Assembly: GCF_028735875.1 (NCBI RefSeq)
Contig: NZ_CP117834.1
Coordinates: 3,398,001 to 3,462,000 of the forward strand
DNA: 64,000 nt
Reading direction: 5' to 3'
Source of the DNA: Shouchella hunanensis
GTDB lineage: Bacteria; Bacillota; Bacilli; Bacillales; Bacillaceae_D
Shown piece after piece: positions 8,641 through 17,128 of the stretch; within the stretch, counting starts at the first letter, position 1; each line of letters opens with the position of its first letter. The notes beneath the pieces were generated by a model. That model was not told the DNA's origin, made no database searches, and saw only the letters and a list, made by a program, of their open reading frames with translations. Made by a program: the position numbers and the translations under genes.

Positions 8641-9204
8641 TTGGGCGACAAACAAGAAGATATAAAACAGGCAGCTATCACGTTGTTTGCTAGAAGAGGT
8701 TTTGATGGCACAACTGTACCGCTAGTAGCTGAAGAAGCGTCTGTAGGTGCGGGAACTATTTATCGTTACTTTGAAAATAAAGAAGTATTGTTAAATGTTA
8801 TTATGCAAGATGAAATGTTCAGACTTGAGGAATCATTAAAAGCGAAATTCCCTTTTGAGAAAACAACAAGGGAGCAGTTTAGCCACCTTTTTATCACATT
8901 AATTCGTTACTCTCAGGAGAATTTTGATGCCCTTATGCTTATTAATTCGCATACAACAAGCAGGCATATAACTGATAAGACAAAATGTGACTACACGTCT
9001 CTACTGACTTTTGTTTCAACCATTGTCGAAGCTGGCCGAGAGCAAGAGATGATTGATCGTGACTTGCCAATTGAAGCAATTGTGGCCATTACGTTCGGTG
9101 CCGTCGTCGAGCTTGCGAAATGTTTTAATGGTGGTGAACTATTGCTAACAGACGCATTATTAAAAACGTTAGATGAAAAACTATGGCGAGCGATTAGCCG
9201 TTGA
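8641..9204 (+). CDS. TetR/AcrR-family transcriptional repressor
   Basis: A 187-residue regulator. The helix-turn-helix is at about residues 5-50 (AAITLFARRGFDGTTVPLVA then GAGTIYRYFENKEVLLNVI), followed by a helical ligand domain. It starts at TTG 8641, with AGAGGTG placed seven bases before. Identical palindromes before this gene and the downstream MMPL gene point to repression of both, with release by whatever compound the MMPL protein handles. Related TetR-MMPL pairs occur in B. subtilis (for example ydfJ-type genes). Confidence 0.9.
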   Translation: MGDKQEDIKQAAITLFARRGFDGTTVPLVAEEASVGAGTIYRYFENKEVLLNVIMQDEMFRLEESLKAKFPFEKTTREQFSHLFITLIRYSQENFDALMLINSHTTSRHITDKTKCDYTSLLTFVSTIVEAGREQEMIDRDLPIEAIVAITFGAVVELAKCFNGGELLLTDALLKTLDEKLWRAISR

Positions 9205-9236
9205 TTCGGTTGACGCTTGACCTTTCTATAAAAAAA

Positions 9237-9254
9237 GGAATGAATATTCATTCC
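9237..9254. promoter_or_regulatory. 18-bp perfect palindrome, TetR operator copy 2
   Basis: Identical to the 8607-8624 sequence, GGAATGAATATTCATTCC, 36 bp before the MMPL start. TTGACC lies just upstream and TATAAG just after, so the site sits inside or beside the likely promoter. Confidence 0.8.
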
Positions 9255-9290
9255 GTATTATAAGAATAGTAAATGATGGAGGTTTCATAG

Positions 9291-12200
9291 ATGAACATGT
9301 TTCGTACAAATAGATGGACTGCGTTAATAGTGTGGGTTCTAATCTCTGTACTGGCTTTCTTTTCTTTGCCTGATTTAGGTCAACTTGTTCGGGATAAGGG
9401 TGAAATCACGCTGCCTGATCATGTACAAAGTATTGTGGCAAGCAATCTAGAGTCGGAAATGAATGGGAATCAAGGAAGCACGTACGATCTCATTCTAGTG
9501 TTTGACGAAGAAAGTGAAGTAGCGCTTTCAGATGATCAAGTCGCTGAAATAAAATCAATTATTCAATCATTAAAAAATGAAAAAGAAGATTTAGGAATTA
9601 CATCTATCGTCAATCCCTTTGAGAATCCTGAGATAAAGGAGCAACTTGTTTCAGAGGATGAATCTGCGGCTCTTGTACAAATGTCTGTTCGTCAGTCATT
9701 TGGGACAATTGATGAAGTAAGAGAAGTGATAAAACCGTTCGTCGACACAGACAAAGTTGATGTATACGTAACCGGTTCAGATCTTATTGCTGAAGACTTC
9801 ACAAAAACAACAGAAGACGGCATTAAGAAAACCGAAATAGTAGCTGTTGTGTTTATTATTCTTGTTCTTATTGTTGTGTTTCGGTCTCCTATTGTACCTT
9901 TTGTATCGCTTATTACGGTAGGTGTCTCGTATCTAGTCTCAATGGCGATTATTGCGGGGCTTGTACAACATGTTGATTTTCCATTTTCTAATTTTACTCA
10001 AGTGTTTTTAATTGTCATTCTGTTTGGCGTAGGAACAGACTACAATATTTTGTTGTATACAAACTTTAAAGAGGAGCTAAGTAGAGAAGAGAATGTCGCT
10101 GTAGCGATAAAGAATACGATACGCTCATCTGGAAAAACCGTTTTATATAGCGGAATTGCTGTTTTAATTGGATTTGCGACGCTAGGACTTGCCGATTTTT
10201 CTTTCTATCAATCTACATCTGCTGTTGCAATTGGTGTAGCCATTCTCATTCTCGTATTGATTACATTAAATCCATTTTTTATGCACCTACTGGGCAAAAG
10301 GATGTTTTGGCCGAGCAAGCGCTTTGTTGGGCATGGCGACAGTCGCTTATGGGCATTTTTAGCAAGTCATTCTGTCCTCAGACCTGTTGTTAGTTTACTG
10401 CTTGTAGCTGTTTTTATTGTCCCGGTATTGATGCTATCAAAAGGGGACGTCCATTATAACGATCTATTAGAAGTTGATAATGGCTATTCATCTAAGCAAG
10501 GCATCCAACTTATACAGGATAAGTTCCCAAGTGGATTTTCATCGCCAGCAAGTCTCGTCATTCAATTAGACGAACCATTAGATACACAATCCATGTTAAC
10601 GGAAATGGATCAATTAACAGATGCAGTTGGAAAAGTGGATGGTGTTGCTGAAGTCATGTCTCCTACCCGGCCAACGGGAGAAAAGATACAAGAGCTGTAT
10701 ATCGATGACCAAACGAATACAGTTGGGACGGGGGTTGACGAAGCGAATGGTGGCGCGAAGGAGATTCGTTCCGGCTTGTCCGAAGCGGAGCAACAGCTCT
10801 CTGAATCAAATGACAGTGACTTTGACCACATTCAGTTATTGATTGACGGTACTGCTGAAGCGTATCAAGGCAGTGTTGCTTTACAAGACGCTGTCTCCCA
10901 AATAGCTTCTGGCGTTTCAGAAGGGGCTAATGGAGCGGCGGAAATTGAATCGGGTTTAACCTTATTATCTACTAATTTGACAACGGTATCAGCTGCAACC
11001 ACTGAGCTTTATTCTGTCTATAGTCAAATTGAAGCTGGCTTGCGTACATTTAGTGAAACATTTACGAGTGCGGTTGCGTTGTTCGAGCAAGGCATTCATA
11101 ATATGACAGCCGTTCAAACAGCATTAGAGGTGTTTTTAAGTGAGAATCCCGCTATTGCGTCCGATCCTGCTGTAGTGGAAGCCCTTCAGAACGTTAGTGG
11201 AGAGGCAGAGCAAATGAATCAGCTCTCGGCACAGCTAACGGGAGCGACCCAAGAACTGGAACAAGCGTTAACAGCATTTAGTGAAGCCAATCAATCTCTC
11301 AATCAAGTAAATCAAAGTATGATTGAAATGAATGCAGGAGCTAACCAATTAGCAGAGGGTTCTAGACAATTGCAAGGTGCGCTTAGAGACGGTGCAGAGG
11401 GAGCGAAAACAGTTGAATCAGAGGCAGGTAAGTTGGGGGCAGGACTAACGCAAATTCAAACCGGCCAAGAGCAGTTGCAAGCAGGCTTACAAGATTTAAA
11501 AGGTCAAATGAACGTTTTACAAGAAGGATTACTTGCTAGTACAGAAGGACTTGATGAACTCTCGGCAGGTCTCGAAAACGCAGAACAATATTTAGGGGAG
11601 GTTAGTCATTCCACATCGGCACAACGCTTTTTTATACCTGAAGATATCCTCGAAAGTGACGAATTTCAAGAGGGATTATCCATGTATCTTTCGGATGATA
11701 AACAAATCGCACGATTTACGATTATATTAGACGCTGATCCGTTTTCAGCGGAAGCAATGGATGTCGTTCGAGAGATTCAAGAGGCTGGGGAAGCTTCAGT
11801 TAAAGGTACAGCGCTAGAAGATGCGAATATAGCTGTAGGAGGCCAGTCTGCCGTCAATGCAGATCTACGCGACGTTGCGAATGGTGATTTCTTATTCACC
11901 GCAACCATTATGTTAGGAGCTATTGCCCTATTCCTTATGGTTATTACGCGATCCATCCATTTGCCTTTGTTTATTGTCGGCATTTTAGCTGTTGCGTATT
12001 ACACTTCGCTTTCCATCACGGAAATGGTGAGTGGCTCATTATTTGGTGTTGAAGAGCTAAGCTGGAATGTTCCCTTCTTTGGGTTTATTCTCTTAGTGGC
12101 TATTGGGGTAGATTATAGTATCTTCTTACTAATGAAATACCGCGAAACCGAAGGCGATGCACTATCTGCGATAAAGCTTGCTTCACGTCATATTGGTGGA

Positions 12201-12407
12201 GTCATCATCTCAGCAGCGATCATCCTTGGTGGAACGTTTGCCGCTCTTTATCCATCTGGTGTTCTCACGCTAATGCAAGTAGCGACTCTCGTGATTGTCG
12301 GTTTATTTCTTTTAAGTATTCTATTTTTACCTGTAGTGTTGCCAGCATTAATGAGCGTAACGAACAAGTTAGGTCGTTGGGCAAAACCAAATAAACAAGA
12401 AGAGTAA
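9291..12407 (+). CDS. MMPL/RND-family membrane transporter (YdfJ/YdgH-like)
   Basis: A 1038-residue protein with the RND fold. A first helix (about 10-27) and an extracytoplasmic domain are followed by helices 2-6 with GVGTDYNILLYTNFKEEL (about residues 244-261). A long extracytoplasmic region (about 380-860) then leads to a second helix set with AIGVDYSIFLLMKYRE (about 936-951). The GxxxDY motifs are the proton-relay positions of MmpL proteins. Residues about 480-780 are rich in Ala, Gln, Glu and Leu with repeated GA..L..G steps, like the coiled-coil insert of YhgE/Pip and YdgH proteins. The likely role is proton-driven export of a lipid or hydrophobic toxin. The operon is governed by the TetR gene before it. 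Confidence 0.88.
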   Translation: MNMFRTNRWTALIVWVLISVLAFFSLPDLGQLVRDKGEITLPDHVQSIVASNLESEMNGNQGSTYDLILVFDEESEVALSDDQVAEIKSIIQSLKNEKEDLGITSIVNPFENPEIKEQLVSEDESAALVQMSVRQSFGTIDEVREVIKPFVDTDKVDVYVTGSDLIAEDFTKTTEDGIKKTEIVAVVFIILVLIVVFRSPIVPFVSLITVGVSYLVSMAIIAGLVQHVDFPFSNFTQVFLIVILFGVGTDYNILLYTNFKEELSREENVAVAIKNTIRSSGKTVLYSGIAVLIGFATLGLADFSFYQSTSAVAIGVAILILVLITLNPFFMHLLGKRMFWPSKRFVGHGDSRLWAFLASHSVLRPVVSLLLVAVFIVPVLMLSKGDVHYNDLLEVDNGYSSKQGIQLIQDKFPSGFSSPASLVIQLDEPLDTQSMLTEMDQLTDAVGKVDGVAEVMSPTRPTGEKIQELYIDDQTNTVGTGVDEANGGAKEIRSGLSEAEQQLSESNDSDFDHIQLLIDGTAEAYQGSVALQDAVSQIASGVSEGANGAAEIESGLTLLSTNLTTVSAATTELYSVYSQIEAGLRTFSETFTSAVALFEQGIHNMTAVQTALEVFLSENPAIASDPAVVEALQNVSGEAEQMNQLSAQLTGATQELEQALTAFSEANQSLNQVNQSMIEMNAGANQLAEGSRQLQGALRDGAEGAKTVESEAGKLGAGLTQIQTGQEQLQAGLQDLKGQMNVLQEGLLASTEGLDELSAGLENAEQYLGEVSHSTSAQRFFIPEDILESDEFQEGLSMYLSDDKQIARFTIILDADPFSAEAMDVVREIQEAGEASVKGTALEDANIAVGGQSAVNADLRDVANGDFLFTATIMLGAIALFLMVITRSIHLPLFIVGILAVAYYTSLSITEMVSGSLFGVEELSWNVPFFGFILLVAIGVDYSIFLLMKYRETEGDALSAIKLASRHIGGVIISAAIILGGTFAALYPSGVLTLMQVATLVIVGLFLLSILFLPVVLPALMSVTNKLGRWAKPNKQEE

Positions 12408-12425
12408 AGAAGCATAAGCAAAATC

Positions 12426-12458
12426 GGCAGCACATCATCTGTGCTGCCTTGCTTTTTG
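12426..12458 (+). terminator. Terminator of the TetR-MMPL operon
   Basis: GGCAGCACA and TGTGCTGCC make a perfect 9-bp stem with a TCATC loop, followed by TTGCTTTTTG. It lies between convergent genes. Confidence 0.85.
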
Positions 12459-12489
12459 TAAGAAACCAATTCATTGAGGGGTAGGAAGA

Positions 12490-12876
12490 TCAGCTATCAG
12501 CGTGTGCAACAGCACTTATTTCAATTAATTGCTCTGGAAAAGCTAAATAGGTAACGCCAATGAGGCTACCAGCAGGGCGGTGATCATGTAAGTGTTCCTT
12601 TAACATCTCAATGACCGTTTCCGTATGCGCTTGTGGGTTTGTTAAATATATTTCGATATAGGCGAGGTTGGAGGTTGTCACATCGAGTTCCTTAAGGACA
12701 CGATCTAGATTTTCAAATGTTCGTTTCGTTTGCGCCTCGATCCCTTTTTCGCTTTCAAAGTTTCCTTCCTCATCGTACGCAAATTGGCCTGAAACGTAGA
12801 TGGTGCCGTTCACACTATACCCTTGCGTAATTCCATGATCCCAAAGATTGTGATTGTAGGTCTTGACAATACTCAT
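12490..12876 (-). CDS. RidA/YjgF-family protein lacking the catalytic arginine
   Basis: A 128-residue Rid-superfamily protein with the usual small trimeric fold (GYSVNGTIYVSGQFAYD, FENLDRVLKELDVTTSNLAY). In RidA enamine/imine deaminases an arginine lies in the PARS motif near the end. Here the corresponding segment reads RPAGSLIGV with Gly in that place, so it belongs to a Rid subgroup not expected to be a standard imine deaminase. It is divergent from an HxlR regulator that probably controls it. Confidence 0.82.
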   Translation of the reverse strand: MSIVKTYNHNLWDHGITQGYSVNGTIYVSGQFAYDEEGNFESEKGIEAQTKRTFENLDRVLKELDVTTSNLAYIEIYLTNPQAHTETVIEMLKEHLHDHRPAGSLIGVTYLAFPEQLIEISAVAHADS

Positions 12877-12985
12877 AATGAAATCTCTCCTTCAATTTAA
12901 GATAAAGTAAGTATAGTATTGATGTATACACAAGAATAGTACGCACTTTATTGATAGGTACTACCAGGGAGGATAGTGTCAAAAT

Positions 12986-13321
12986 ATGAGTATGGCTGAG
13001 TACAATGAAAAAGGTTCAATCAAGGAGACATCTTTTGGGTATGCAATGTCAGTGATTGGTGGGAAGTGGAAACTGCTTATTCTTTATTTATTAGCAGAAC
13101 AAGAGCCTGTTCGTTTTAATGAAATGAAAAGACAAATCGGACCAATTACGTATAAAATGCTGAGTTCACAACTTAAAGAATTAGAAGCGGATGGAATGAT
13201 AAAGAGACAAGAATATCCTCAGGTTCCGCCGAAAGTCGAGTACAGTCTCACTTCTAAAGCAGAGGAGCTTTTACCTGTACTGGAACAGCTATGTGAGTGG
13301 GGAGATCAAAATAGAAACTAG
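12986..13321 (+). CDS. HxlR-family winged-helix regulator
   Basis: A 111-residue regulator with the HxlR signature MSVIGGKWKLLILYLL (about 21-36), RFNEMKRQIGPITYKMLSSQ and LTSKAEELLPVL. Members such as YodB sense reactive electrophiles or aldehydes and repress divergent detoxification genes. The 109-bp gap to the RidA-like gene contains short repeats of the type AGTATAGTATT and AATAGTACG that may be its operator. There is no cysteine in the N-terminal part; one occurs late in LEQLCEWG. Confidence 0.88.
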   Translation: MSMAEYNEKGSIKETSFGYAMSVIGGKWKLLILYLLAEQEPVRFNEMKRQIGPITYKMLSSQLKELEADGMIKRQEYPQVPPKVEYSLTSKAEELLPVLEQLCEWGDQNRN

Positions 13322-13444
13322 AAGAATTTCGGGAAATTGGTTTACCATTTCTAGAGCGGGTAATCAGAAGAAATTTAATAGTAAAGTATGTGCGAATACG
13401 CTTATCGTGTGCAAAAGGGCTTTACAAAAAGCGCCTTTAGCAGT

Positions 13445-13477
13445 AAAAACCAACCTTTTCATAAAGGTTGGTTTTTA
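13445..13477 (+). terminator. Strong terminator after hxlR-like gene
   Basis: AAAACCAACCTT pairs with AAGGTTGGTTTT around a six-base loop and ends in T. The 120 bases between the HxlR stop and this hairpin hold no convincing gene. Confidence 0.8.
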
Positions 13478-13586
13478 CTATTCATAGAAGCAATCCATTC
13501 GGAAGCAGGAAAGATCTACTGCTCATCCCAAAGAAGGCATATGAATAAAAAAAGAGTTTAGAAGATGTGGATTGTTCTCTTGCTCA

Positions 13587-13802
13587 TTATTCTTCATCTG
13601 TATTCGTTGGGTACTTACTACGACGATAAGACATGGTGCCTAACAATACGTAGATAATGGACATGCCAGTAAAAATAAATACCCCTGATTGTCCATTTAA
13701 ACCAAATGTAGGAAGGATAAAATAACTAAAAAGAGCGATTAGTATAGAAATAAACGAAGAAATAAAATAAATGATGTGAGGTGGGCGTTGTTTCCTCTTC
13801 AT
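13587..13802 (-). CDS. Small membrane protein, 71 aa, third gene of a mini-operon
   Basis: A 71-residue protein of unknown function with two membrane helices (about 9-30 and 40-58) and a charged tail (YRRSKYPTNTDEE). GGAGAGGAGAG precedes its ATG, which overlaps the stop of the upstream 50-residue gene as ATGA, so the genes are translationally coupled. I do not recognise a family. Confidence 0.7.
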   Translation of the reverse strand: MKRKQRPPHIIYFISSFISILIALFSYFILPTFGLNGQSGVFIFTGMSIIYVLLGTMSYRRSKYPTNTDEE

Positions 13803-13951
13803 CGTTTTCTCTCCTCTCCTTCCAATTGATTCATTCTTCTCTCTAATTGTTCCATTCGCTTATTTTGCCTATTCAATTTCCCTTGAAATGAAGCCGTATA
13901 ACTGAACGTCCCGACTGCAATCGAGACTGCAAGAGCAACATAAATGTCCAT
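13799..13951 (-). CDS. Small protein, 50 aa, one membrane helix plus charged coil
   Basis: A 50-codon frame: residues 1-21 are hydrophobic (MDIYVALAVSIAVGTFSYTA) and 25-50 form a charged amphipathic helix (LNRQNKRMEQLERRMNQLEG). The ATG follows the upstream TAG directly (TAGATG), and its TGA overlaps the next ATG. Coupling on both sides supports a real gene despite its size. Function unknown. Confidence 0.62.
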   Translation of the reverse strand: MDIYVALAVSIAVGTFSYTASFQGKLNRQNKRMEQLERRMNQLEGEERKR

Positions 13952-14116
13952 CTACTTACCACCCTCTATTTGCTTTTTTTCCATCATGCCAGATAGGAAA
14001 TAGATAAACGCGAGGGCGAAACTTGAAAAGGTAAAAAGTAAAGGTTGATTATAGATAACCTTCATGATTCCAGAGACAAGGAAGATAGCCGAAGCGATAA
14101 AATAAATTTTTTTCAT
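13952..14116 (-). CDS. Small membrane protein, 54 aa, first gene of a mini-operon
   Basis: A 54-residue protein with two hydrophobic segments (MKKIYFIASAIFLVSGIM and LLFTFSSFALAFIYFLSG) and a charged end (EKKQIEGGK). GAGGTG lies seven bases before the ATG. With the next two frames it forms a compact three-gene operon of tiny membrane proteins. No family was recognised. Confidence 0.65.
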   Translation of the reverse strand: MKKIYFIASAIFLVSGIMKVIYNQPLLFTFSSFALAFIYFLSGMMEKKQIEGGK

Positions 14117-14242
14117 TTAAAACACCTCACGTTCTTTACGAATGGAAACTACAAAGGTTTCATAGCTATTTACTCGATCTTGCTTCGTTCTCGTTGAACA
14201 ATCTCAGTAGGAGCACCTCTTTATAAAATGGCACTTGAGTAA

Positions 14243-14269
14243 ATTATAAAAAATCAGATTTTTTATAAT
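14243..14269. promoter_or_regulatory. 27-bp perfect AT-rich palindrome
   Basis: Thirteen-base arms (14243-14255 and 14257-14269, TTATAAAAAATC core) flank a single A just upstream of the -35 box of the peptide-transport operon. It may be an operator for that operon or for the small-protein operon read the other way. Confidence 0.4.
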
Positions 14270-14275
14270 CGCTTG

Positions 14276-14305
14276 TTGACTTATCGGAATTATATGTTTT
14301 AATAA
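14276..14305 (+). promoter_or_regulatory. Likely sigma-A promoter of the peptide ABC operon
   Basis: TTGACT (14276-14281) and TAATAA (14300-14305), 18 bp apart, 60 bp before the GTG start of the binding-protein gene. Confidence 0.45.
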
Positions 14306-14365
14306 TAAGAGAACTTTTTTACATAAAGATATGAAAAATTATGGGATTAAAAAGGGGGAGAAATA

Positions 14366-16096
14366 GTGAAAAAACGATGGACACTTTCTTTATCAGTAGC
14401 TGCTTTTACAGTGGTGCTTGGCGGCTGTAACACGGAGATGGGTAGTGACGAGCCAGCAAACAGTGATCGTGAAGAGGAAACAGCCAGCATTCAATTCGTG
14501 GAAGATACGCAAGTTGAAGCCAGTAATCCAGCTGCATCGCCAGCACTTGCAACAAATAGGGGAGAAACCATTGTCGTTGGCCTTCAAGAACCTGGGGGTG
14601 TATTTACACCATACTTTAATACAAGCGGATATGATGGGAATGTTCAAGCTGTCATGTTCCCACCGTTGGTTGATATTGATGAAAATGGCGAACCTTTCGG
14701 TCGATTAGCAGAGAATTGGAATGTTTCTGACGATGAGTTGACCTTCAGTTATACGCTACGAGAAGGCTTAACATTTGATGATGGTCGTCCATTCACAACT
14801 GAAGATGTCGCCTTTACTATTACGCTTCTCTATGACCCGAGCTATCCTGGATCAACCGACATCACGGAAACGAATTTAGTTGGTGGTTTGGATTACAAAG
14901 ATGGAGACGCCGATGAGATAACGGGTATTACGATTGTGGATGAGCGTACAATCGAGTTCGAACTTGAAGAACCAAATGCACGTGCGCTCACCATGCTTGG
15001 TGGTCAAGTTTTAAGCAAAGCCTACTACGGTGAAGAATATGAAAAAGGAAATCTTGATTACATAAGCGATTTCCATCTGCGACCTGTTGGCGCAGGCCCA
15101 TTTACGTTCGAAGCGTATAACCCAGGTGAAGAGATTCGTTTTACTTCAAACGAACATTACTATAAGGGCGAACCAGAAGCAGATGCATTTATTTATCGAA
15201 CGACAGAAGGAGATTCCCAGCAGTTTTTCCAAACTGGAGAGCTTGATTATGGAACATTTGCGGCAGATCAAGACAATTTTGACATGCTTCAATCGTTAGA
15301 GTTTGCCGATATTAATTTGTATACGTCTTCCAATTACAGCTATATCGCCTTCAACCATGAATCTGACATTTTTAAAGATGCAAATGTCCGTAAGGCGTTT
15401 AACTACGGATTTGATCGTCAAACGTATGTGGATATTCGTTTTCAAGGGTTTGCTCAAGTCGCAAATGTCCCAGTATCACCAGTTTCATGGGCTTATACAG
15501 ACGAAATTGAAGGCTTTCCCTATGACCCTGAGGAAGCGGAACGCTTACTTGAAGAAGCTGGCTGGGTTGAAGGTTCGGACGGAATTCGAGAGCGTGATGG
15601 AGAGAAACTACGTGTTTACTTCTTTACGACAGAAGCGAGTGGAGCTAGTGATGTCCTCGTAACGAGACTTCAAGAGGATTATCAGCGTATTGGCATTGAC
15701 TTGCAAATTGAACAAATGGATTTTAATGCCTTGCTAGCACGTGTGGATAATGGAGATCATGATTTAGTCAGTTTCTCCACAACTATGCAGCCAGACCCAC
15801 ATATTGGTGTGCAAGCATTCCATTCGGATCATACAGGAAATACATTCCGTGGCTACAAGAATGAAGAAGTCGATGCACGAATTGATGCTGCAGTTGCTGT
15901 AAGTGATTTAGATGCCAGAGCAGAATCCTACCATGAATTATATGAAGCGCTTGAAGAAGATCCACCAATGATTTTACTAAATTATAATAAGGTCTTGTCT
16001 GCTACAAATGCACGCGTACAAGGCTTTGAGCCAAACGGCTTCCGGGGAATTTCACTTAGTCTCGAAGACTTACAAGTTGTTGATGTTGCTGAATGA
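14366..16096 (+). CDS. Peptide ABC transporter substrate-binding lipoprotein
   Basis: A 576-residue SBP_bac_5 family protein (DppE/OppA class) that captures peptides outside the membrane and delivers them to the permeases encoded next. A lipoprotein signal (MKKRWTLSLSVAAF, lipobox LGGC with C21) is followed by an acidic linker of about 50 residues. The binding domain then begins and includes LREGLTFDDGRPFTTEDVAF and VRKAFNYGFDR, hallmarks of the family. The start is GTG 14366 with AAGGGGGAG before it. Specificity (peptides, nickel or sugars) is not certain, but the five-gene layout is that of Dpp/Opp systems. Confidence 0.9.
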   Translation: MKKRWTLSLSVAAFTVVLGGCNTEMGSDEPANSDREEETASIQFVEDTQVEASNPAASPALATNRGETIVVGLQEPGGVFTPYFNTSGYDGNVQAVMFPPLVDIDENGEPFGRLAENWNVSDDELTFSYTLREGLTFDDGRPFTTEDVAFTITLLYDPSYPGSTDITETNLVGGLDYKDGDADEITGITIVDERTIEFELEEPNARALTMLGGQVLSKAYYGEEYEKGNLDYISDFHLRPVGAGPFTFEAYNPGEEIRFTSNEHYYKGEPEADAFIYRTTEGDSQQFFQTGELDYGTFAADQDNFDMLQSLEFADINLYTSSNYSYIAFNHESDIFKDANVRKAFNYGFDRQTYVDIRFQGFAQVANVPVSPVSWAYTDEIEGFPYDPEEAERLLEEAGWVEGSDGIRERDGEKLRVYFFTTEASGASDVLVTRLQEDYQRIGIDLQIEQMDFNALLARVDNGDHDLVSFSTTMQPDPHIGVQAFHSDHTGNTFRGYKNEEVDARIDAAVAVSDLDARAESYHELYEALEEDPPMILLNYNKVLSATNARVQGFEPNGFRGISLSLEDLQVVDVAE

Positions 16097-16159
16097 TTAG
16101 GAAAGGAGGACGGGTCGTCTGTCCTCCTTTTTTATTGAAGATAAAGGGGGTAGCTCGTA

Positions 16160-17116
16160 TTGCGTCATTATGTAGTTAAACGCTTGCTTTATTTAATCCC
16201 AACTTTAATTGGGGCATCCATCTTAATTTTTTTCCTGTACTCGCTTGTTCCTGGAAACTTTATTGATGCTGACCCGAATTTAACAGCTGAGCGAAAAGCA
16301 GAATTATCAGCCTTGTATGGCTTCGATCAACCAACGTTTATTCGCTATTTTATTTGGATGGGGAACCTCTTTCAAGGTGATTTAGGGTATTCGCTTCAAT
16401 TTCAGCGTCCTGTATCAGAGGTCCTTGGAAATTACATATGGAGTTCGTTTATTGTTGCTTTTGCTTCGCTTTTTTTAACTTGGGGCATCGCGGTTGTTAT
16501 CGGTGTTGTATCAGCTACAAAACAATATTCCTTTTTTGATGGATTTGTTACCTTTCTCGTATTTGCGGCAATGGCAACCCCGTCCTTTTTCCTTGGCTTA
16601 ATCGTTATTAAACTGTTTGCTGTTGATCTCGGTTGGCTTCCGGCGGGAGGGATGACAAGTTCAGGGATGAATTACACGGGATGGGCACGAATGAAGGGTA
16701 TTTTGGAGCACATGATTTTGCCTGTTCTCGTTTTAACCATGCTAGGGATTGGTGGGCTCACTCGTTATTTTCGTACGAATATGCTTGAAGTCATCAAGAT
16801 GGATTTTGTGCGTACCGCAAGGGCGAAGGGTTTAAAGGAAAAAGTAGTCATTTACAAACATGCGTTGCGCAACGCTCTATTACCAGCAATTACGCTGTTT
16901 GCGTTTGAATTACCAGCGCTATTTAGCGGAGCAATTATTATTGAGCAAATTTTTAACTGGCCCGGAATTGGCGCGATTTACATGCAAGCCTTTTCGGTTC
17001 GTGATTATCCGTTATTAATGGGCTTCACAATGTTTATTGCTCTTTTGACCGTTATTAGCAATTTACTAGCTGACTTGCTGTATGGTGTCGCTGATCCGCG
17101 AGTTCGGGTGAAGTAA
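16160..17116 (+). CDS. Peptide ABC transporter permease (DppB-like)
   Basis: A 318-residue inner-membrane permease with six predicted helices. The start RRHYVVKR-type N-terminus reads MRHYVVKRLLYLIPTLIGA, and the coupling loop is RTARAKGLKEKVVIYKHALR, both classic for DppB/OppB. The DPR motif near the end (GVADPRVRVK) is also conserved. It begins at TTG 16160 after AAAGGGGGTAG and is followed 12 bases later by the partner permease. Confidence 0.92.
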   Translation: MRHYVVKRLLYLIPTLIGASILIFFLYSLVPGNFIDADPNLTAERKAELSALYGFDQPTFIRYFIWMGNLFQGDLGYSLQFQRPVSEVLGNYIWSSFIVAFASLFLTWGIAVVIGVVSATKQYSFFDGFVTFLVFAAMATPSFFLGLIVIKLFAVDLGWLPAGGMTSSGMNYTGWARMKGILEHMILPVLVLTMLGIGGLTRYFRTNMLEVIKMDFVRTARAKGLKEKVVIYKHALRNALLPAITLFAFELPALFSGAIIIEQIFNWPGIGAIYMQAFSVRDYPLLMGFTMFIALLTVISNLLADLLYGVADPRVRVK

Positions 17117-17128
17117 GGGGGAAGAAGG

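Noticed and set aside
13293..13487. 64-codon frame overlapping the end of the HxlR gene
   Set aside because: It has no ribosome binding site, runs through the strong terminator at 13445 and has no recognisable features.
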